The position numbers and the translations under genes were made by a program. Below, one piece after another: positions 23,335 through 37,600 of a stretch of 64,000 bases of DNA. Numbering within the stretch: the stretch's first letter is position 1; every line of letters starts with the position of its first letter. The stretch is from assembly GCF_000699445.3 (NCBI RefSeq), contig NC_067200.1, forward strand, positions 17,428,510 through 17,492,509. Direction: 5' to 3'. The notes under the pieces were generated by a model, which saw only the letters and a program-made list of their open reading frames with translations, had not been told where the DNA came from and did no database searches. The stretch is from Schistosoma haematobium (Eukaryota; Platyhelminthes; Trematoda; Strigeidida; Schistosomatidae).

Positions 23335-23875
23335 TTTGAACACATAAACATCGGTACATAGGGGGTCGAAATAGATATGCGCCACACAAATTAGTTATCA
23401 TTCAACTTTTGTGTGGGCTGGAATACTTTCCGGGTGTCCAAACCGAAACAGGTGATTTCCTTAGAGATCCACTCTTCGAGACTTTGGTTTAGAGATCTAA
23501 TCCACGATGCAGTCGAGCAACGTCAGGAGACCGGGTTCTATGGTGGCCGATGACCAAGAATAGGTTGCCACTTCACTTGTTCCCTGGGGATCCTAAAGCC
23601 AATGCGCATCACTGGTTTGGAATCCGAGTTTTCCAACCCACCTAGGTGAATCTCCGTGCCCACCAACCCGGTTTAAGTGCCGGACATTCTCTTTTCGTCC
23701 TTCCAATTTCGTAAACAATACCCCCACTGCGAGAAGGAAGTGGTCAAATGAGAGAATTTCGAGGAGAGCGAACTCTTCACACTCACGGCCGTACCAGGGC
23801 ATTTGGAGGCATAGAAAAGACTATGTATTGACAATGTGATTCGGGAGGAATTCGTGGAGTAAAAACACAAAATAT
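23335..23875 (-). repeat. LINE-tailed (SINE-like) repeat, copy in the left arm
   Basis: About 540 bp ending at its 3' side with GTGTGGCGCATATCTATTTC and GTACCGATGTTTATGTGTTC, a tail shared with RTE LINE copies at 28.6 kb. The body recurs at 32,530-33,070 (duplicate) and, more diverged, at 43,925-44,485 and 29,282-29,511. It has no coding capacity that I recognise. Confidence 0.7.
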
Positions 23876-24037
23876 TTTTCGACCTTAGGATCTAGGGAGA
23901 AACGAAGAGTAAGTGTATTTGCACTATTTCGATCGCTTCCGAGACATCTCGTCCAACATCTCTAGCAATTAGATAAGATAATCATGTAGACCCTAATCTA
24001 GTAGTCCGCACATACCAACACGGCTCAAACAGTCAAT

Positions 24038-25674
24038 TAGTTTATGGACTCTTGCGAAATCTTGTTCTTGGCGGTCCCTGGATTGGTCACAGCTCAATCC
24101 TGCATCGACAAACGTCTATTGTTACGGCAGGAGATAGTGGGAATACATAATAATATTCCGGTCACATAAGCAAGTGGACGTTCACTATCTTGCCGACAGA
24201 TTTTCCATCGTTACTTCGTTCTATGAGCCCAACCTCAGCATTCCTTACTTGGCGGTCACAACACGTTGGCAATGCTTCGAAGGTTTCGATGACTAGATAC
24301 TAGCAAACTACGGACACCTACTTTTAAAGGCCATGATTTGTAAACATGGAGTAGGAAAGGTTGAAATGCTACGCAATACATTTATTCTTTAGTTGATAGA
24401 CGGACATCTCGGTTGTGCAGCAGATGCTGCAATTGGACAAGAGACAGGTGAGCTTTCTGAAACCTTGTCAAAATCTCGTCAGGCACCGACCTGACAGGTC
24501 TGGCGAGACTTCGAAAATAAATGGGGTGCTTAACTCGCTCAACCACTTCAGTCTACATCATTAGTTCAGACGTCAACGCAGTTCTCAAGCAACATCTTAC
24601 ATTTAGACGGAGAAAGCACATCCCAAACATGCTTGGTTTTCCGCTCGTGGTGATTAGATGACACTGTATTCCCTCAGAGAACTTTGTCATCTGAGTATTG
24701 GGAGTAGATAGGTGGACCTCCTGGTAGGTCCTGAAAAGTCATAAATGACAGCGTTAACTATAAAAGAATGTCCATGAAAAAATCGAATAAGAACGAGAAA
24801 AAGGGATAATGCAGCTATCATTATTGCTTCAGGAAAGCAAATATCGTTAATGCCCTTCTCATTTTATTTTCCTCTATGTGAATACAAGCCAAGAGGACTT
24901 GCAATAACTGTGGGTATGACTGTGCTTTCTGTTTGTCCTCTTAATGACATAATGGAACACATAGTTGCTTCTATCCTATGGGGTTGGGAGTGATAATAAC
25001 CATTCTATGACATATTTTCTGAAGAGATGTAGTTTCCTGTCACCATCCACAGTTCTCTGAGGGTGTCACATGCTTCTATTATTTCACGCTTTATTGATTG
25101 TTCAGAAGTCAAACCAAAAAAAGTATACACAATTAAACTAACGTTGTACAGTTCCAGGCGTGGTCATTTTGTTAAGAGCGTTCTGCAGTTCTGTGGGGCA
25201 TGGGTTTAGCCGTATATGAGGATTGCAAGCAGTCGAGTTGTTAATTTTAATGCGTGGAAATCAATAATTTGTATCACATTTTTCTAAACTCATTCAAGGA
25301 AGCATAATTTTCAAAAATATTAGTGTATACTCATTTTTAGCTAAAGCATGGGACTATTTTGGTAGTGTAAGCCTTTTGTACCCAGGTTGATTCAGAATTC
25401 TTAGTGTCAAATAAGTACTGGGATGCCTACAACTAATGCTAGGACAACATAAGAGGAACAACACTAAAGGAACTATCTATTTGTAAATTACAGGCTTTTT
25501 TATGATCTTATAAAGTTGTTTATTTGAAGAAGGAGGGATAAGTTTACGTAACTAGGAAACATATTCCTAATCCCAGCTGTGAAAGAATTCTTCCTTTTCT
25601 TGAATTTCAGGGCTAACGTAACCTAGCTACGATCTTTCCTTCCTTTTCTTGTTTAATTCAACGATTAAAACCCA
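24038..25674. other. No recognised content; presumed promoter side of FARSA
   Basis: The first 700 bp is relatively GC-richer and may be old retroelement sequence, but no domain could be named. The last few hundred bases should contain the FARSA promoter and 5' UTR. Confidence 0.35.
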
Positions 25675-28600
25675 ATGGACATTCAGAACCTGATTCTTCT
25701 TGAGTTAACGGGTGGAAGTTATTTTAAATCAGATAAATTGGCTGAGAAGCTTGGAGTCGATCATCAAGTAGTTGTTGGAGGAATAAAAAGTTTGGAAAAC
25801 TATAGTGGGGTGCGTTCTTGAAAACGCTTATATATTTCGCTGTCTGTAGATAATAGATTGTAAAGATGTGGTCGAGGTTATTTTACAGTTAACAGATGAA
25901 GGTGATGAGATTCTAAACAGTGGTAGTCATGAATACAGAGTATACTGTGCTATTCCAGAATCAGGGATACCACAAAGTGATATTTTGGTTTGTTACTGAT
26001 CTCAAATTTACAATTTGATAGAAAATGTTTCCAGGTGCTAAAATAGGTATTAGCAAAGCCCTTTCGTCGAAGTGGGTATCACTAGTTAAGAATGAAGCTG
26101 GTGTACCTTATTTGTATCGTTTGGTAATTGTGTAATTAATCAAAAATATCATATTAGATTCCAGAAGTCAAGGATGATGTACAACATTTATTGTTAGATG
26201 TAAAAGAGTCTAAACGTCCTCTATCAGATAACGAGAAGTCCCAATTGAAAAAACGAAAACTAGTTACCGAATCGTATGCTAATCTTATTTTTCATCACAA
26301 TCGTAATTTTATAGAAAGCGCACATCCTACTTGGTACGAAAAGGCCCATCATTTTCAACAAATATAAGATCTGAAGAAACAGATTTATCATCTGAGTTGC
26401 TTTCCAGGTGAGAAATCGTAAAATTACAGTGTTTTTGCCTCTGTATTTTGTCAGATGTGGATCTTCCCAAGCCATATTATAATGACCTGGCACACTTGTG
26501 ATTTCATACCTAACGGGATTTCACAAATACAAAATAAGATACTCACTTCTTGAAACCCAAATCAATCTAATTCATTTTTTGTATTGGTTGTTTGAATCTT
26601 CCCATTAATGTTTAGGACTGAAATAGACCAGTCTCTTATTGACACATGTTCATTCTTTGTGGATTACCTTAAATCGGGAGCATTATAAACAAAAGTTAAG
26701 GGTTATCCAGACTCAGTGGATAAGTGGATAACGCGATGGCGTTTGAAGCGAACGGTTCTCTGTTCGAGTCTTGAAGTAAGCATCAACTCAGAGATGCAAG
26801 TACATCTAGATGCCGAGTCTCAAATAGGACGGAATGCGCATCCTGAATTTCACTGCTAGCCACCATCCATTTTTGCCAAATCAATTTTTTATGCCACTCG
26901 CAAATATGATACTAAAAGGTGTAAAAGTGCACTTTGAACACAGTCACAGTTCGACAGATTTTTCTTATTATTCGTAATTAAGTAAGCTTTGTCAATGATC
27001 TCAACAATGTATATTAAGAAGTATACTATGTATATATTTCTATCCTGTTCGAGCAAACAATTATCTCATCTAGTTAATTACTCTGAAGACAAGTTTGTTA
27101 GTTATCCTTATTCATTTACTTATAACACGTAAAGAAACTTCGGTACGACGAGTCATCAAGGTAATTATTTATTTAGTACACACAAATCTGGTACAACTGT
27201 GCAACAGGATAGAATGCGCTACACAAAATACGGAGATGACATTATGAAGAAAACAATTGAGTAAAATCGAAGAGAAAAGGTAAATACAAATAGTATATAA
27301 TGAAAAGTACAGTTGAGTTCATAAGACAACTGAGAGAAGCTTTTTCTGTCACGAGAGATTCAAAGAAAGATACAACAAGATTGTCATTAGATTCTATTCT
27401 AAGCCATATCTGATAACGTCTCAGGCCGTCGAGTTGTACCATCTCCAAATACTGTGGTACAACCAAGGACAGGAAATGTCTGTCCTCCATCGAAACGCTT
27501 CTATACTACCACCTCTCTTTGAATGACGTTCTGAAAACAGCCTTAAAGAAACTACGTAGTAATAGTGTGGATCCGTTTCCTAGAGAAAGACTTCTTGAGT
27601 ATGCGGATGATATTGTTATATTGTGCAATAATACACAAGCTATGTAAATCGCACTTTATTGGCAAACGTTCAGTGTCTTTTAGAAATATATTACATTCTG
27701 AAAGTATGAAATACACACCAGTTAGATGTGGTTCATGCAACCTGTATCTCAGCCCACGAGTTTTATGACTACTATCGGAGAATATACTGATGCTCTACTT
27801 TGTTTCCCTGCATACTATATTCGGAACAACTTGGTTACATTTACACCGTCACTCATATGTATGTTTTTATTCCTATTTTGTTTACACTTCAATTCACTCA
27901 ACGGCCCATTTATATTAAAAGTTCTATCCCTTCCGAACGGTCTCAAGAAAAAACTCGACAAATATCGTAGTACTAACAGGAGTCTTGGATCCTCAGGTCG
28001 GGTGTTTTGGCTTAGGGATGTTTTGCTTGGGTTCTAGTAGAGCTTGATGGTCACAATTCAGATGAAAATACTACTTTCTGTAGCTCTATGCAAACTACAG
28101 TCTGTTATTAGTTTTGGGCAACACTATCTAGGATTCTCAACATCATCAGTGGTGTTGAAATATATTTAATCTCTCACTAAAACATTTGATGGCCACAGGA
28201 ATCAGTAGTGTATGTTAATTTAGTCGTCCTTGCAATATTTAGTTTAGCCCTGCTCCTAGTAGCATTGTATAGTTCTGCAGATGGTGTCTCACTTAGTATA
28301 ATACAATCTAATCATATGGTCAGTAGCCTGGGCACTCAAATCGGCTAACTTCAAAATCACCATCTTAGTGGTCCTACAATTTTCAATGAAAATTCCAAAG
28401 ACATCTATAGTCGAGTACTCGTAACTCACACATTTATGGGTTTTCAGCGGTTAGATTTAGCTGATGTAAAGTTTGACAGCAGATTTCTGCACAGCATATT
28501 CACTGTTTGGCAGTTTGATGATGAAAAGAAAGGATCGGACAACTTTGAGCACTGTAATCAGGTGCGTATTATTATTATATTTATTTATTTGAACACATAA

Positions 28601-31600
28601 ATATTGGTACAAGAGAGCGCCAATATATATGCGCCACACAAAACAATGAAAATTCGAAGAGAAATAGAAAAAAAAAAACTAGGGAACGCAAAAGAAAAAG
28701 AGAACAATGACGAAGAGATTGGAGTAAGGTAGTGTGGTAGTAACGACGGAACGAAAAGGTACAATCAGAAGAAATCTTTCAGGTAAAGGAGACACAACCA
28801 CTTTTTAGAAAGAAAGTAAAAGAAGGTTACAGCAGGATCGCCACTGGCTTCTATTCTGAGCCATATCTGATAACGTCTCTAGCCACTGTGTAGCACCATC
28901 TCTCGGACCCCAACCAGGGAGTCGTGAAGGACCAACACAAGCCAGTCCTTTGCAGCTTTCTTTCATGCCACGACACCATGTCATGCACTGACCACCTCTC
29001 CGCCTCTTCCAACCAGTCCCAGAGTCGGCAAATAATGCACGACGTGGAATTCTCTGGGACGACATTCGGAGAACATGTCCAAGCCACCGAAGTCGGTGTT
29101 TCAAGATGGTGACACCAATTGAGTTATCATCTCTGTGCCCGAACACACGATGCCGAACCTCTGCATTACTGACATGGTGTTGCCACTGAATGTCAGCAAT
29201 CCTTCGGAGACAGCGATGATCGAACACAGAGAGTCGTCTAACGTCCTCAACTCGGAGAGGCCAGGTCCGGCGCTTTAACCGGATTCCAAATCAATGGTGC
29301 ACATGGGCTCCAGTATCCTGCGGGAACGAATGGCGTATGAACCAATCGTTGGTCACCGGCTACCATGGGACTGCATCTCCTTACGATGCTCCACTGCCTT
29401 GTGGGTTAGACCTTTAGGTCAAAGGCTCGGGGAGTGGCCCCCTAAGATAACCACCTGCTTCGGTTTGGGCACCCGGGCAGTATCACAGCCCACACACAAA
29501 TTGATGAACTCTAATCAGGTGCGTATAGTAATATTGTCTCAAGAATTCTTTGGTGTCTTTCGTAAGTAGTAGTTATCAGCGTTATGTTCACTTGGTTTTA
29601 CCGTATTATTAGACTTTGTGGAACTTTTGGTTTCTATTATGCTCTAATTAAATAGCTGTGCCAAATCACACTAAAATTAATACGGTTGGTTAAAATTATC
29701 AACCTCCGTAGTAGTTTGATGTACTTGGCTAACTTAAGAAACTATATGTGTTCTTAAAGTCAATTAGTTTTCATCCTGCTTCTTCAGTCGCAATCGGTTA
29801 AGGTAAATACTATTAGCAGTGAAATTAGATCCATTCGTCCAAAAGGATACTGTCATTTATTGCTAGCATCATATAAATAACTGGTTTGATGTACATGTTG
29901 CTCTTAACTTTTCGAAAAATGTAATTATAAAGATTCAATTAACTCACCTGAGGAATATTCAGTTCAAGTCCCACTACACATAATTTAATCTGTAGCTCTG
30001 AAATAAGTGTGTCTGAAATCCCAGTACAAATAACTACTGTCACAAAGTGTTATTAACTTTACCATTGTTATTACCACTCCTATTCAAATTAATGTTCTGT
30101 TTTTATGTGGTTTGTGCATATATTTTCGGTAGTGGAGAGTGGCAAACAGCTCAATTTAAGGCTTATAACTTTTACTCTCTTGGTGCCGCTTTACCATCTG
30201 GACATCTTCATCCTCTTCTGCGTGTACGCTCAGAATTCTGTAGGATACTTTGTGATATGGGGTATGTTGCTCTTTTTTTTGTTTTATCGTGATATTTTTT
30301 TCATGAGTTTAAGTCATACCTCTCAAATATGTGTGCTTGGTGTTCGTTTGACATCTGTTCATTACTTCTTGTTTAGTGAACATTTGATTAAGGAATTACT
30401 GTTGATTGTCAACTGTTAAATCTAAAAAAGATAAGGAGTATTTTAGTGAATAATTGTCTCTAATATCTTCAGGCCATAAATAATGTTACATTAAACGGTA
30501 TATTAAACCATGCATATACAAGTCATGGTTGAGTAAGTTGATGTGTTCAGTCAGTTTATCAATCACAACATATAGCCTGGTACGTATGTACATCGATTGG
30601 AGTTGCCGTACCCCTTAGCACAGAAAGATCAAATCGTCAGGTCAAATCCCAGAATCGTAGAGGTAGTAACAGTATCAGTGGTAATTAAAAAGATTAAGCA
30701 TTAACGACGCGATTTAAAAAGAAAATATAAACTAGTGGAATAAAAACACGAAAATGTTTATGACGAATCTAGAAGTTCAGAACTTAGGGACAGACAACGA
30801 ATGGATGCACCTGCGTCATTGCAGACGATTTTGGACCATAACATTCAAAGTCTGCAACCACTGGTTACAATAGTCACGCATACCCAAACCAGGTAGCCTA
30901 TATTTATTACCATTGCTAAGTTTAATTACCAGTGACTTCATGGACTGATTCCATGTTTTGGTTTGGCCCCTATAGTTTTTTTCCAGCCTATTCCTGCACC
31001 AGGAAACATCACTCGTCGAGGTAGGTAGTGGTTTGGCATATGTGACAAATGTCGCAACCACCTCAATTGATCAAGATTTATTATCTCGTCCATCGATTTG
31101 ACATCCTTACCTATTACCCTATTCCTAATCCAGGCATTACTTACTCTGGTCCCAAAATACACGGGCTATGCTTCGTGGACACCTATGATCGAATACCAGT
31201 AACCCACTAATATCTTCTACTCTTAATGATCATTCTTCGTATCCATGAAGAAGTACAGAGCGAGCTGCTGCATGGTAAACTCGCCGTTTGGTTGGCAGAC
31301 GGATATCTCACCTACGGTAAAAGTGACACGAGTTATCGAAAGCCGATCGAGTCTTCTGAATTTTGCCTGGATTTTGTGAGACACCAGACCATCAGTACTG
31401 ATGAGAATCTCAAGATAAATGGAGCGGTTGATGAGTTCAACTACTTCACTCCCTATCATTAAAGTTAGTGCTGTTAGTTGGAAATGGTGCATTACACGTT
31501 GATCGTTTTCTAAATACACTAACAAAACACGTCATTATACCCTTTTTGTATTACTTCTTAACTTTACTGAAGACCTTTTCACACACTTAAATTTAGTGAG

Positions 31601-34600
31601 TCCTTATCAGTAAATCAGATTGGTATCCAAAAAGTTAATACAAATTAGAATGATTGTTATCCCGTTAATAATAATACTAACAATATTTTTATTGCTATTA
31701 TCATTATTATTCGTAGTAAAATTATTGTCGGAAATACGTCTAGAAATATTTTGTTACTAGGTTTCTCCTCACGTATCAAACGTACTGATGGCAATGCATT
31801 ATTAAATGAGATTCGAAGTTTTCGTTGACAAACTATTTTGTTGCATACATTTAGTGTGTCATATGCATAATAATGATAGTTTTAAATATTATTCTAAGTT
31901 TTGTAAAACGGTTCGTTCCCCAGTTTTGTTAGAAAAATATCCGTAAATATCGAACCTGCGGGAGATTCTATTCCTAATCTATCTGTCTAACTGTAAAGTT
32001 TATTGTTATATGTGGATTGGATATTCATTGTGCATTTGATTAGAAGCCCGCTCATGTTACCTTCCGGTATCAATATAACTATTTCTTCTCTGTTAGTTAT
32101 TCGCTTATGTGGTCGATGGTTTCATTCAGTGTAATATTTGTAATTCAGCATGTGTTGGGAGACAACAGTTTTATTTATTAAATCTGCATTTTCAACAAAT
32201 ACAATGCTGCGTTTGATTATATCTCGGTGTAATTACTCTCATAATTTCACCAATCATTTTGTTGTTGAATGGTACAGTGTTTGCGATGTTAAGAATCTGG
32301 TAAGCAAGGACACCTTGGCTTATGAATTGGGTCAGCCACTTATATATATATATCAGCCCATGAAGTGATTGACTGTTTGAGCCGTGTTGGTATGTGCGGA
32401 CTACTAGATTAGGGTCTACATGATTATCTTATCTAATTGCTAGAGATGTTGGACGAGATGTCTCGGAAGCGATCGAAATAGTGCAAATACACTTACTCTT
32501 CGTTTCTCCCTAGATCCTAAGGTCGAAAAATATTTTGTGTTTTTTTACTCCACGAATTCCTCCCGAATCACATTGTCAATACATAGTCTTTTCTATGCCT
32601 CCAAATGCCCTGGTACGGCCGTGAGTGTGAAGAGTTCGCTCTCCTCGAAATTCTCTCATTTGACCACTTCCTTCTCGCAGTGGGGGTATTGTTTACGAAA
32701 TTGGAAGGACGAAAAGAGAATGTCCGGCACTTAAACCGGGTTGGTGGGCACGGAGATTCACCTAGGTGGGTTGGAAAACTCGGATTCCAAACCAGTGATG
32801 CGCATTGGCTTTAGGATCCCCAGGGAACAAGTGAAGTGGCAACCTATTCTTGGTCATCGGCCACCATAGAACCCGGTCTCCTGACGTTGCTCGACTGCAT
32901 CGTGGATTAGATCTCTAAACCAAAGTCTCGAAGAGTGGATCTCTAAGGAAATCACCTGTTTCGGTTTGGACACCCGGAAAGTATTCCAGCCCACACAAAA
33001 GTTGAATGATAACTAATTTGTGTGGCGCATATCTATTTCGACCCCCTATGTACCGATGTTTATGTGTTCAAATAATTGTAATAGATAATCTTTTCCTACT
33101 ATCACTAGTACTCTCACTAGTTTTAGTGCCCTTATACTTATGTCGATGATTTCGTCTTCTTGTGCTTGCTATGTTGTGACAACTGAAAGGGACTCATATA
33201 TGGTAGTGTCTTAATAGAGAATGTTTTAACTGAAGGTTATTAATTTAGTACTCTAATCGTATTTATTTTTCTATTGTCACGATTGTATGATTATAGGAAT
33301 TTTTGTTTGACTTCCTTTGGGTATATTTCAATATGCTGTATCTACATTCTAAGTTTCAGCGTGTCACTCCCGTTGTCCTAGGCATTGAAGAACGTATTTA
33401 ACAAAATGAGTGTGATTTTACCGTTGATTTGATAAAATTAACATGCTTTAAAATACCGAAATCCTCAGTAGGAAATGCAAATGTCTTCCTATATGTCAAC
33501 TATTCCAACATCATTTTGTGTCGTGTGAAATAGAATTTCAATTTGCTAGTATAGTTAATAAGACCACCGAAAATTCATCAATGTGCAGTCCAGTCCAATG
33601 TGTTCTGGAACTTTTTCTCGGTTTTACATTATAACTTAACCAATGATATGAAACGTTATATTCCATTATAATGCAGCTGTTTGTTTTTTGTGGTTGTCCG
33701 CAAATGATTGATCTCAATAGAATAAAAAACAATCTGTCTTCGGTATATATGTTGCATTTAAGGGTAGTTTTGTAACTGAGTCTTAGTGTTGTGCATACTT
33801 GATTTTCAACTACCAATTTGTAAGTAGTAATATGTCGCGATTATCTCGCACGATATGTGGTGAGTTGTGAACTAGTTAATCATTATTAAATATTATTTTA
33901 AAATTATCAACTACTTCTGGGTTAATTTCATTGGGTTCATTTTTCTGAAAGCTTACTTGTCTTAAGTACGTAGTTGTAGTGCTAATAAATCGCGTTGGGA
34001 AGTATGGATGCACACACATCAACTTGTAAATCACCCTTTGTACTAATGTCCAAGGTACTGACTAGTCAGTTGTAAGAAGTATGGTGAATGCGAGTGGTGG
34101 TTGAAAAGCTCTGATCGAACATTTGAAAGGGAATCGCCTAACCTACAACTCCATTCGGTCGGACCTTATAAATCCTTTAACTAGAAGTATCATTGATCGC
34201 CAGCGCAGACTATTAGCAGATATTTATGGAGTATTCATGTTCAGTGTTTCGAAGTTAGGTAGGTCTAGCATGTAGTGTTCAAGTCACTCTAATCTGACTA
34301 GAAAGGATCGTAGAGACTAGACGTCATTTACTACTCATTTTTTCAAGTTGTAGTTCTCTCAAAACAAATAAAACAATATCAGTGAAGAATGAGATCTCAT
34401 AGTCCTATGCTACGGTAGGCCACGTTTGTGCAAATCAAGTATTCCGTTAAGACTAATTAAAATAAATGTATATTTTCCATGTTGATATGTGGTTGAAAGG
34501 TCATTTTCCACTATTTACTTCATAGTCATCATGAGTTGCCTTTTTAATGAAAAAGCATTCTCAAAAGCCCTCATAAGTTTTGAAAACTTTACAACGGTAC

Positions 34601-37600
34601 CTTAGTTTTTGAGAGACCTGATTTTCCATTTCTGTTCATCACATTCATTCCGCATCCTAAACATTTCAGGTTTTCAGAAATGCCTACGAACAATTATGTT
34701 GAGTGCAGTTTTTGGAATTTCGATAGTCTTTTTCAACCACAACAACATCCTGCTCGAGATTCTCATGATACATTTTTCCTTTCAGGTAAGTTATTAGCCT
34801 GCTATGGGCTTTTTGCGTCGAATTATTTAGTCTTTTTGTGTCTATGTGAATATCTTCTGTAGGATGGTTGGTTTGTTTGTTCGTTGGGCAGTACTGTTTT
34901 TATATTCTAATTATTGACAGAAGTCCATTGTCAAAGTGAATACAGTTAGTGCTAGTCATCTTCCAACAATATCGAGTTAGGCAAAATGTTTGTCGGTCTA
35001 TCTGACCACAGTTTACATAATCACAGAGGATAAAGAGAAAATGTGCCGAAGTAACAATTCGAATGATGGTGGCAGAGATACAGAAAAGTTATAGATCAAA
35101 AGGAACAAGTGAAATTGGGACATGGAACTTACAATATGGTAATAACAATAATGATAATTTGGCGAGCGATACTACCACTGGAAATGTTAACATATGTCAT
35201 CTAAGTTTCTTAAACCGTAAATTCACAGTTATTTCAACCTGCAAAGCGATGTTAATGCTTTGAGTTGTTTTGTGTGAGAGTTTTTGTTCGGTGTAATTAG
35301 TGACCAAATTTTACATTTTGTATAGAGCTTTTTGTTACATGCCTGTTACATGCTACTTATCTAATTAGAGGGTTCTTCGCATTGAGCACCCGGTTTCACG
35401 TGAATATTTCATATGAATCTGTTACTTCCTATGATTGTTGCTTTTGGAACTTGTACTTAGTATATTTGTCATTCAAAACATTAAGTTGTTTGTCAACTGG
35501 ATGTTCTTTGCAATAATGACTAATACAGTAGTAATTCATCGTCTCTATCTCACAACTCGTGAAAATTGCAATTTCCATTGTAAGGATAATTGAAATGTAT
35601 CTGTACGCAAGTTTTAACGACACACTCATCCTTCCTTGTTCTGATTTAAAGGGACTTCAAGTGTGTGAACTCATTACCTGACAGTTTCTAAATTGTCGGA
35701 AGCCTCATGAGATATAATTGCATCATATTCATCTTGGGCATCTACTTGACAAAGATATTTAGCTTAGTAGACAGTTCCCCCATTTATTTGTTCACTCAGT
35801 TATGTAATGTGTTTGATGTTATGTATTAATCTGTTAATTTTACTGACCAACATCATTAAAAGTTTGATCTAAAATGGACGATATTTTTCGAAAGACGATG
35901 ATTGACCAACTGGTATGCCAGTGTTTCGAGGAATATCACTAACAAGTTAAGTATGTGCTCATATGTAACCGATTGACTAGAGTATAATTGTTGTTGTTTA
36001 TTGTCAACAGTGACTGATACTTTGGGATTAGAACTAATCACACCAGTTGGAATGGAATATGAAACTTAATTTGAGATGCTGTTACGGTTGGTCTTTGTTT
36101 ATATTTCTTTTTCTACGACAGTTCAATGGATTACTTGTTTGGTTTTAGTTTGCTGGTGTTCTCGCCGTACTTGTAACCGACTGATTACTAATTAAAGCTC
36201 CAAACTAATGTCATTTATGTTTTATAATGACTAGCATACTATATGGAAAATGCGATTATTTAAAATTTGTGTTGTTGTATTGTAAATTCTGAAATCGATT
36301 GCGACTTGATTATAGCTTCACTTCTATTGTCTTCATGCGCCATTATTAATATATTTTCATCTGTAGATCCTGAGATTTCGGATATCAACAATACAGTTGA
36401 ATCTTGTTACATTGATAAAGTTTGTACTGTGCATAGTCAAGGTGCTTTTGGTAGTCGAGGCTATCAGTCACCGTGGCTAATAGAGGAAGCGGAGAAAAAT
36501 TTGTTGCGTACACATACAACAGCAGTGAGCGCCCGAATGCTTCATGCGTTATCTAAAAAGGTAGGTGAGATCTTTCTACAGTGAGAATAATTAAGCTTAT
36601 TTTCTGAAGAATGACGACAGATTCTGTTCAAATATTAAGCATCTGATGTTGTTGTTTTGGCGATTTACTAATGGTTGAATATCACATTACATGGTTTAAC
36701 ATGAACAAAACTACTGTTGCTCAGAATATTCCCTGTCAATCAGGCTAATGGGATCTTGTGGAGTGTTTATACTTTTGATTTAATAAGAAGGATCACGTTG
36801 GATGAGTTCCAAAATACTGATTACTATAAAGAATTACCTGACCTCAGTTGGCCTGATATATTCATATGGCGAATCACTGGCGAAGAGATTTAATACCTCA
36901 CCAGTGAATATGAAATAATTGGTATTTCGTTGGCTATAGGTATCGTTGGTGACCTAGGAACTAAGAATAATAATTGTCATATCAAAGCAAGGGTATGTCG
37001 ATCGCCAACGTATATGATCTATGTCGAGTGATCAGAGGCCTATTCGAGTTAGACGGGAATGGAGTGACGAACCAGCTAACGTCGAAATCACACCTCGTGG
37101 TCAGCACCTTACGTGGACTGCCCCATTGACATATCAATGTACCATAGATGCTTTGAAGACTGTACAACACAGAGGACGTTATTACAGAAATATATTAGTT
37201 AAAGTAGATACAAGAGAAAGTAAGACCACTGCCACATCGGCCAGTCCATGGCGTACGATTAACTGATGCGTGTTGGTTGTCCTTGACCTTGACGAGGATC
37301 GATGATTTGTTTGATATTCAGTTACCGAACTGCCGGATGATTTGGCTAGGGCTCAGTGGAATTTCACTGACCCTACAGGTAATTCATTGTGTCAACAGTG
37401 TTGAATTGAAGGAGCAAGTATTGTCGCGTTGAATTGAAAAGGTGATAAAACAAAAGTTAGGTTGCAATAGTATTAGTACGCTTAAATATAAAAATATTCA
37501 ACTTCTCTAAGAGTACGAAAGAGGTAATGTAGAATTTTTAGGAGGAACCTGTCTGTACAACCTAGATATCGTATTGGAATGATGAACCGATCTAAGTTAG

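Larger units (their letters stand above)
21056..24037 (+). repeat. Left arm of a 2.98-kb inverted duplication
   Basis: Reverse complement of 32,368-35,354 with an 8.3-kb spacer. Identity is near-total over all stretches I compared. The differences found are one-base changes in homopolymers and one substitution near 23,110. Outer homology starts at AGCATG (21,056) and inner homology ends at AGTCAAT (24,037). The arm carries an antisense copy of exon 7 of the phenylalanine-tRNA ligase gene and a LINE-tailed repeat. Because the right arm sits within the gene, the left arm is presumably the derived copy. Confidence 0.93.

Noticed and set aside
23593..23870. Overlapping open frames in the arms that look protein-like
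   Set aside because: They coincide with the LINE-tailed repeat, whose diverged copy at 44 kb does not preserve the frames.
31223..31525. Plus-strand 78-codon frame opposite an RTE relic
   Set aside because: It is the complement of the minus-strand RTE segment, where the LINE motifs are found.
37021..37266. An 81-codon plus frame in FARSA intron 8
   Set aside because: No known domain and no splice sites fitting the gene. The flanking text suggests old repeat, but it cannot be assigned.
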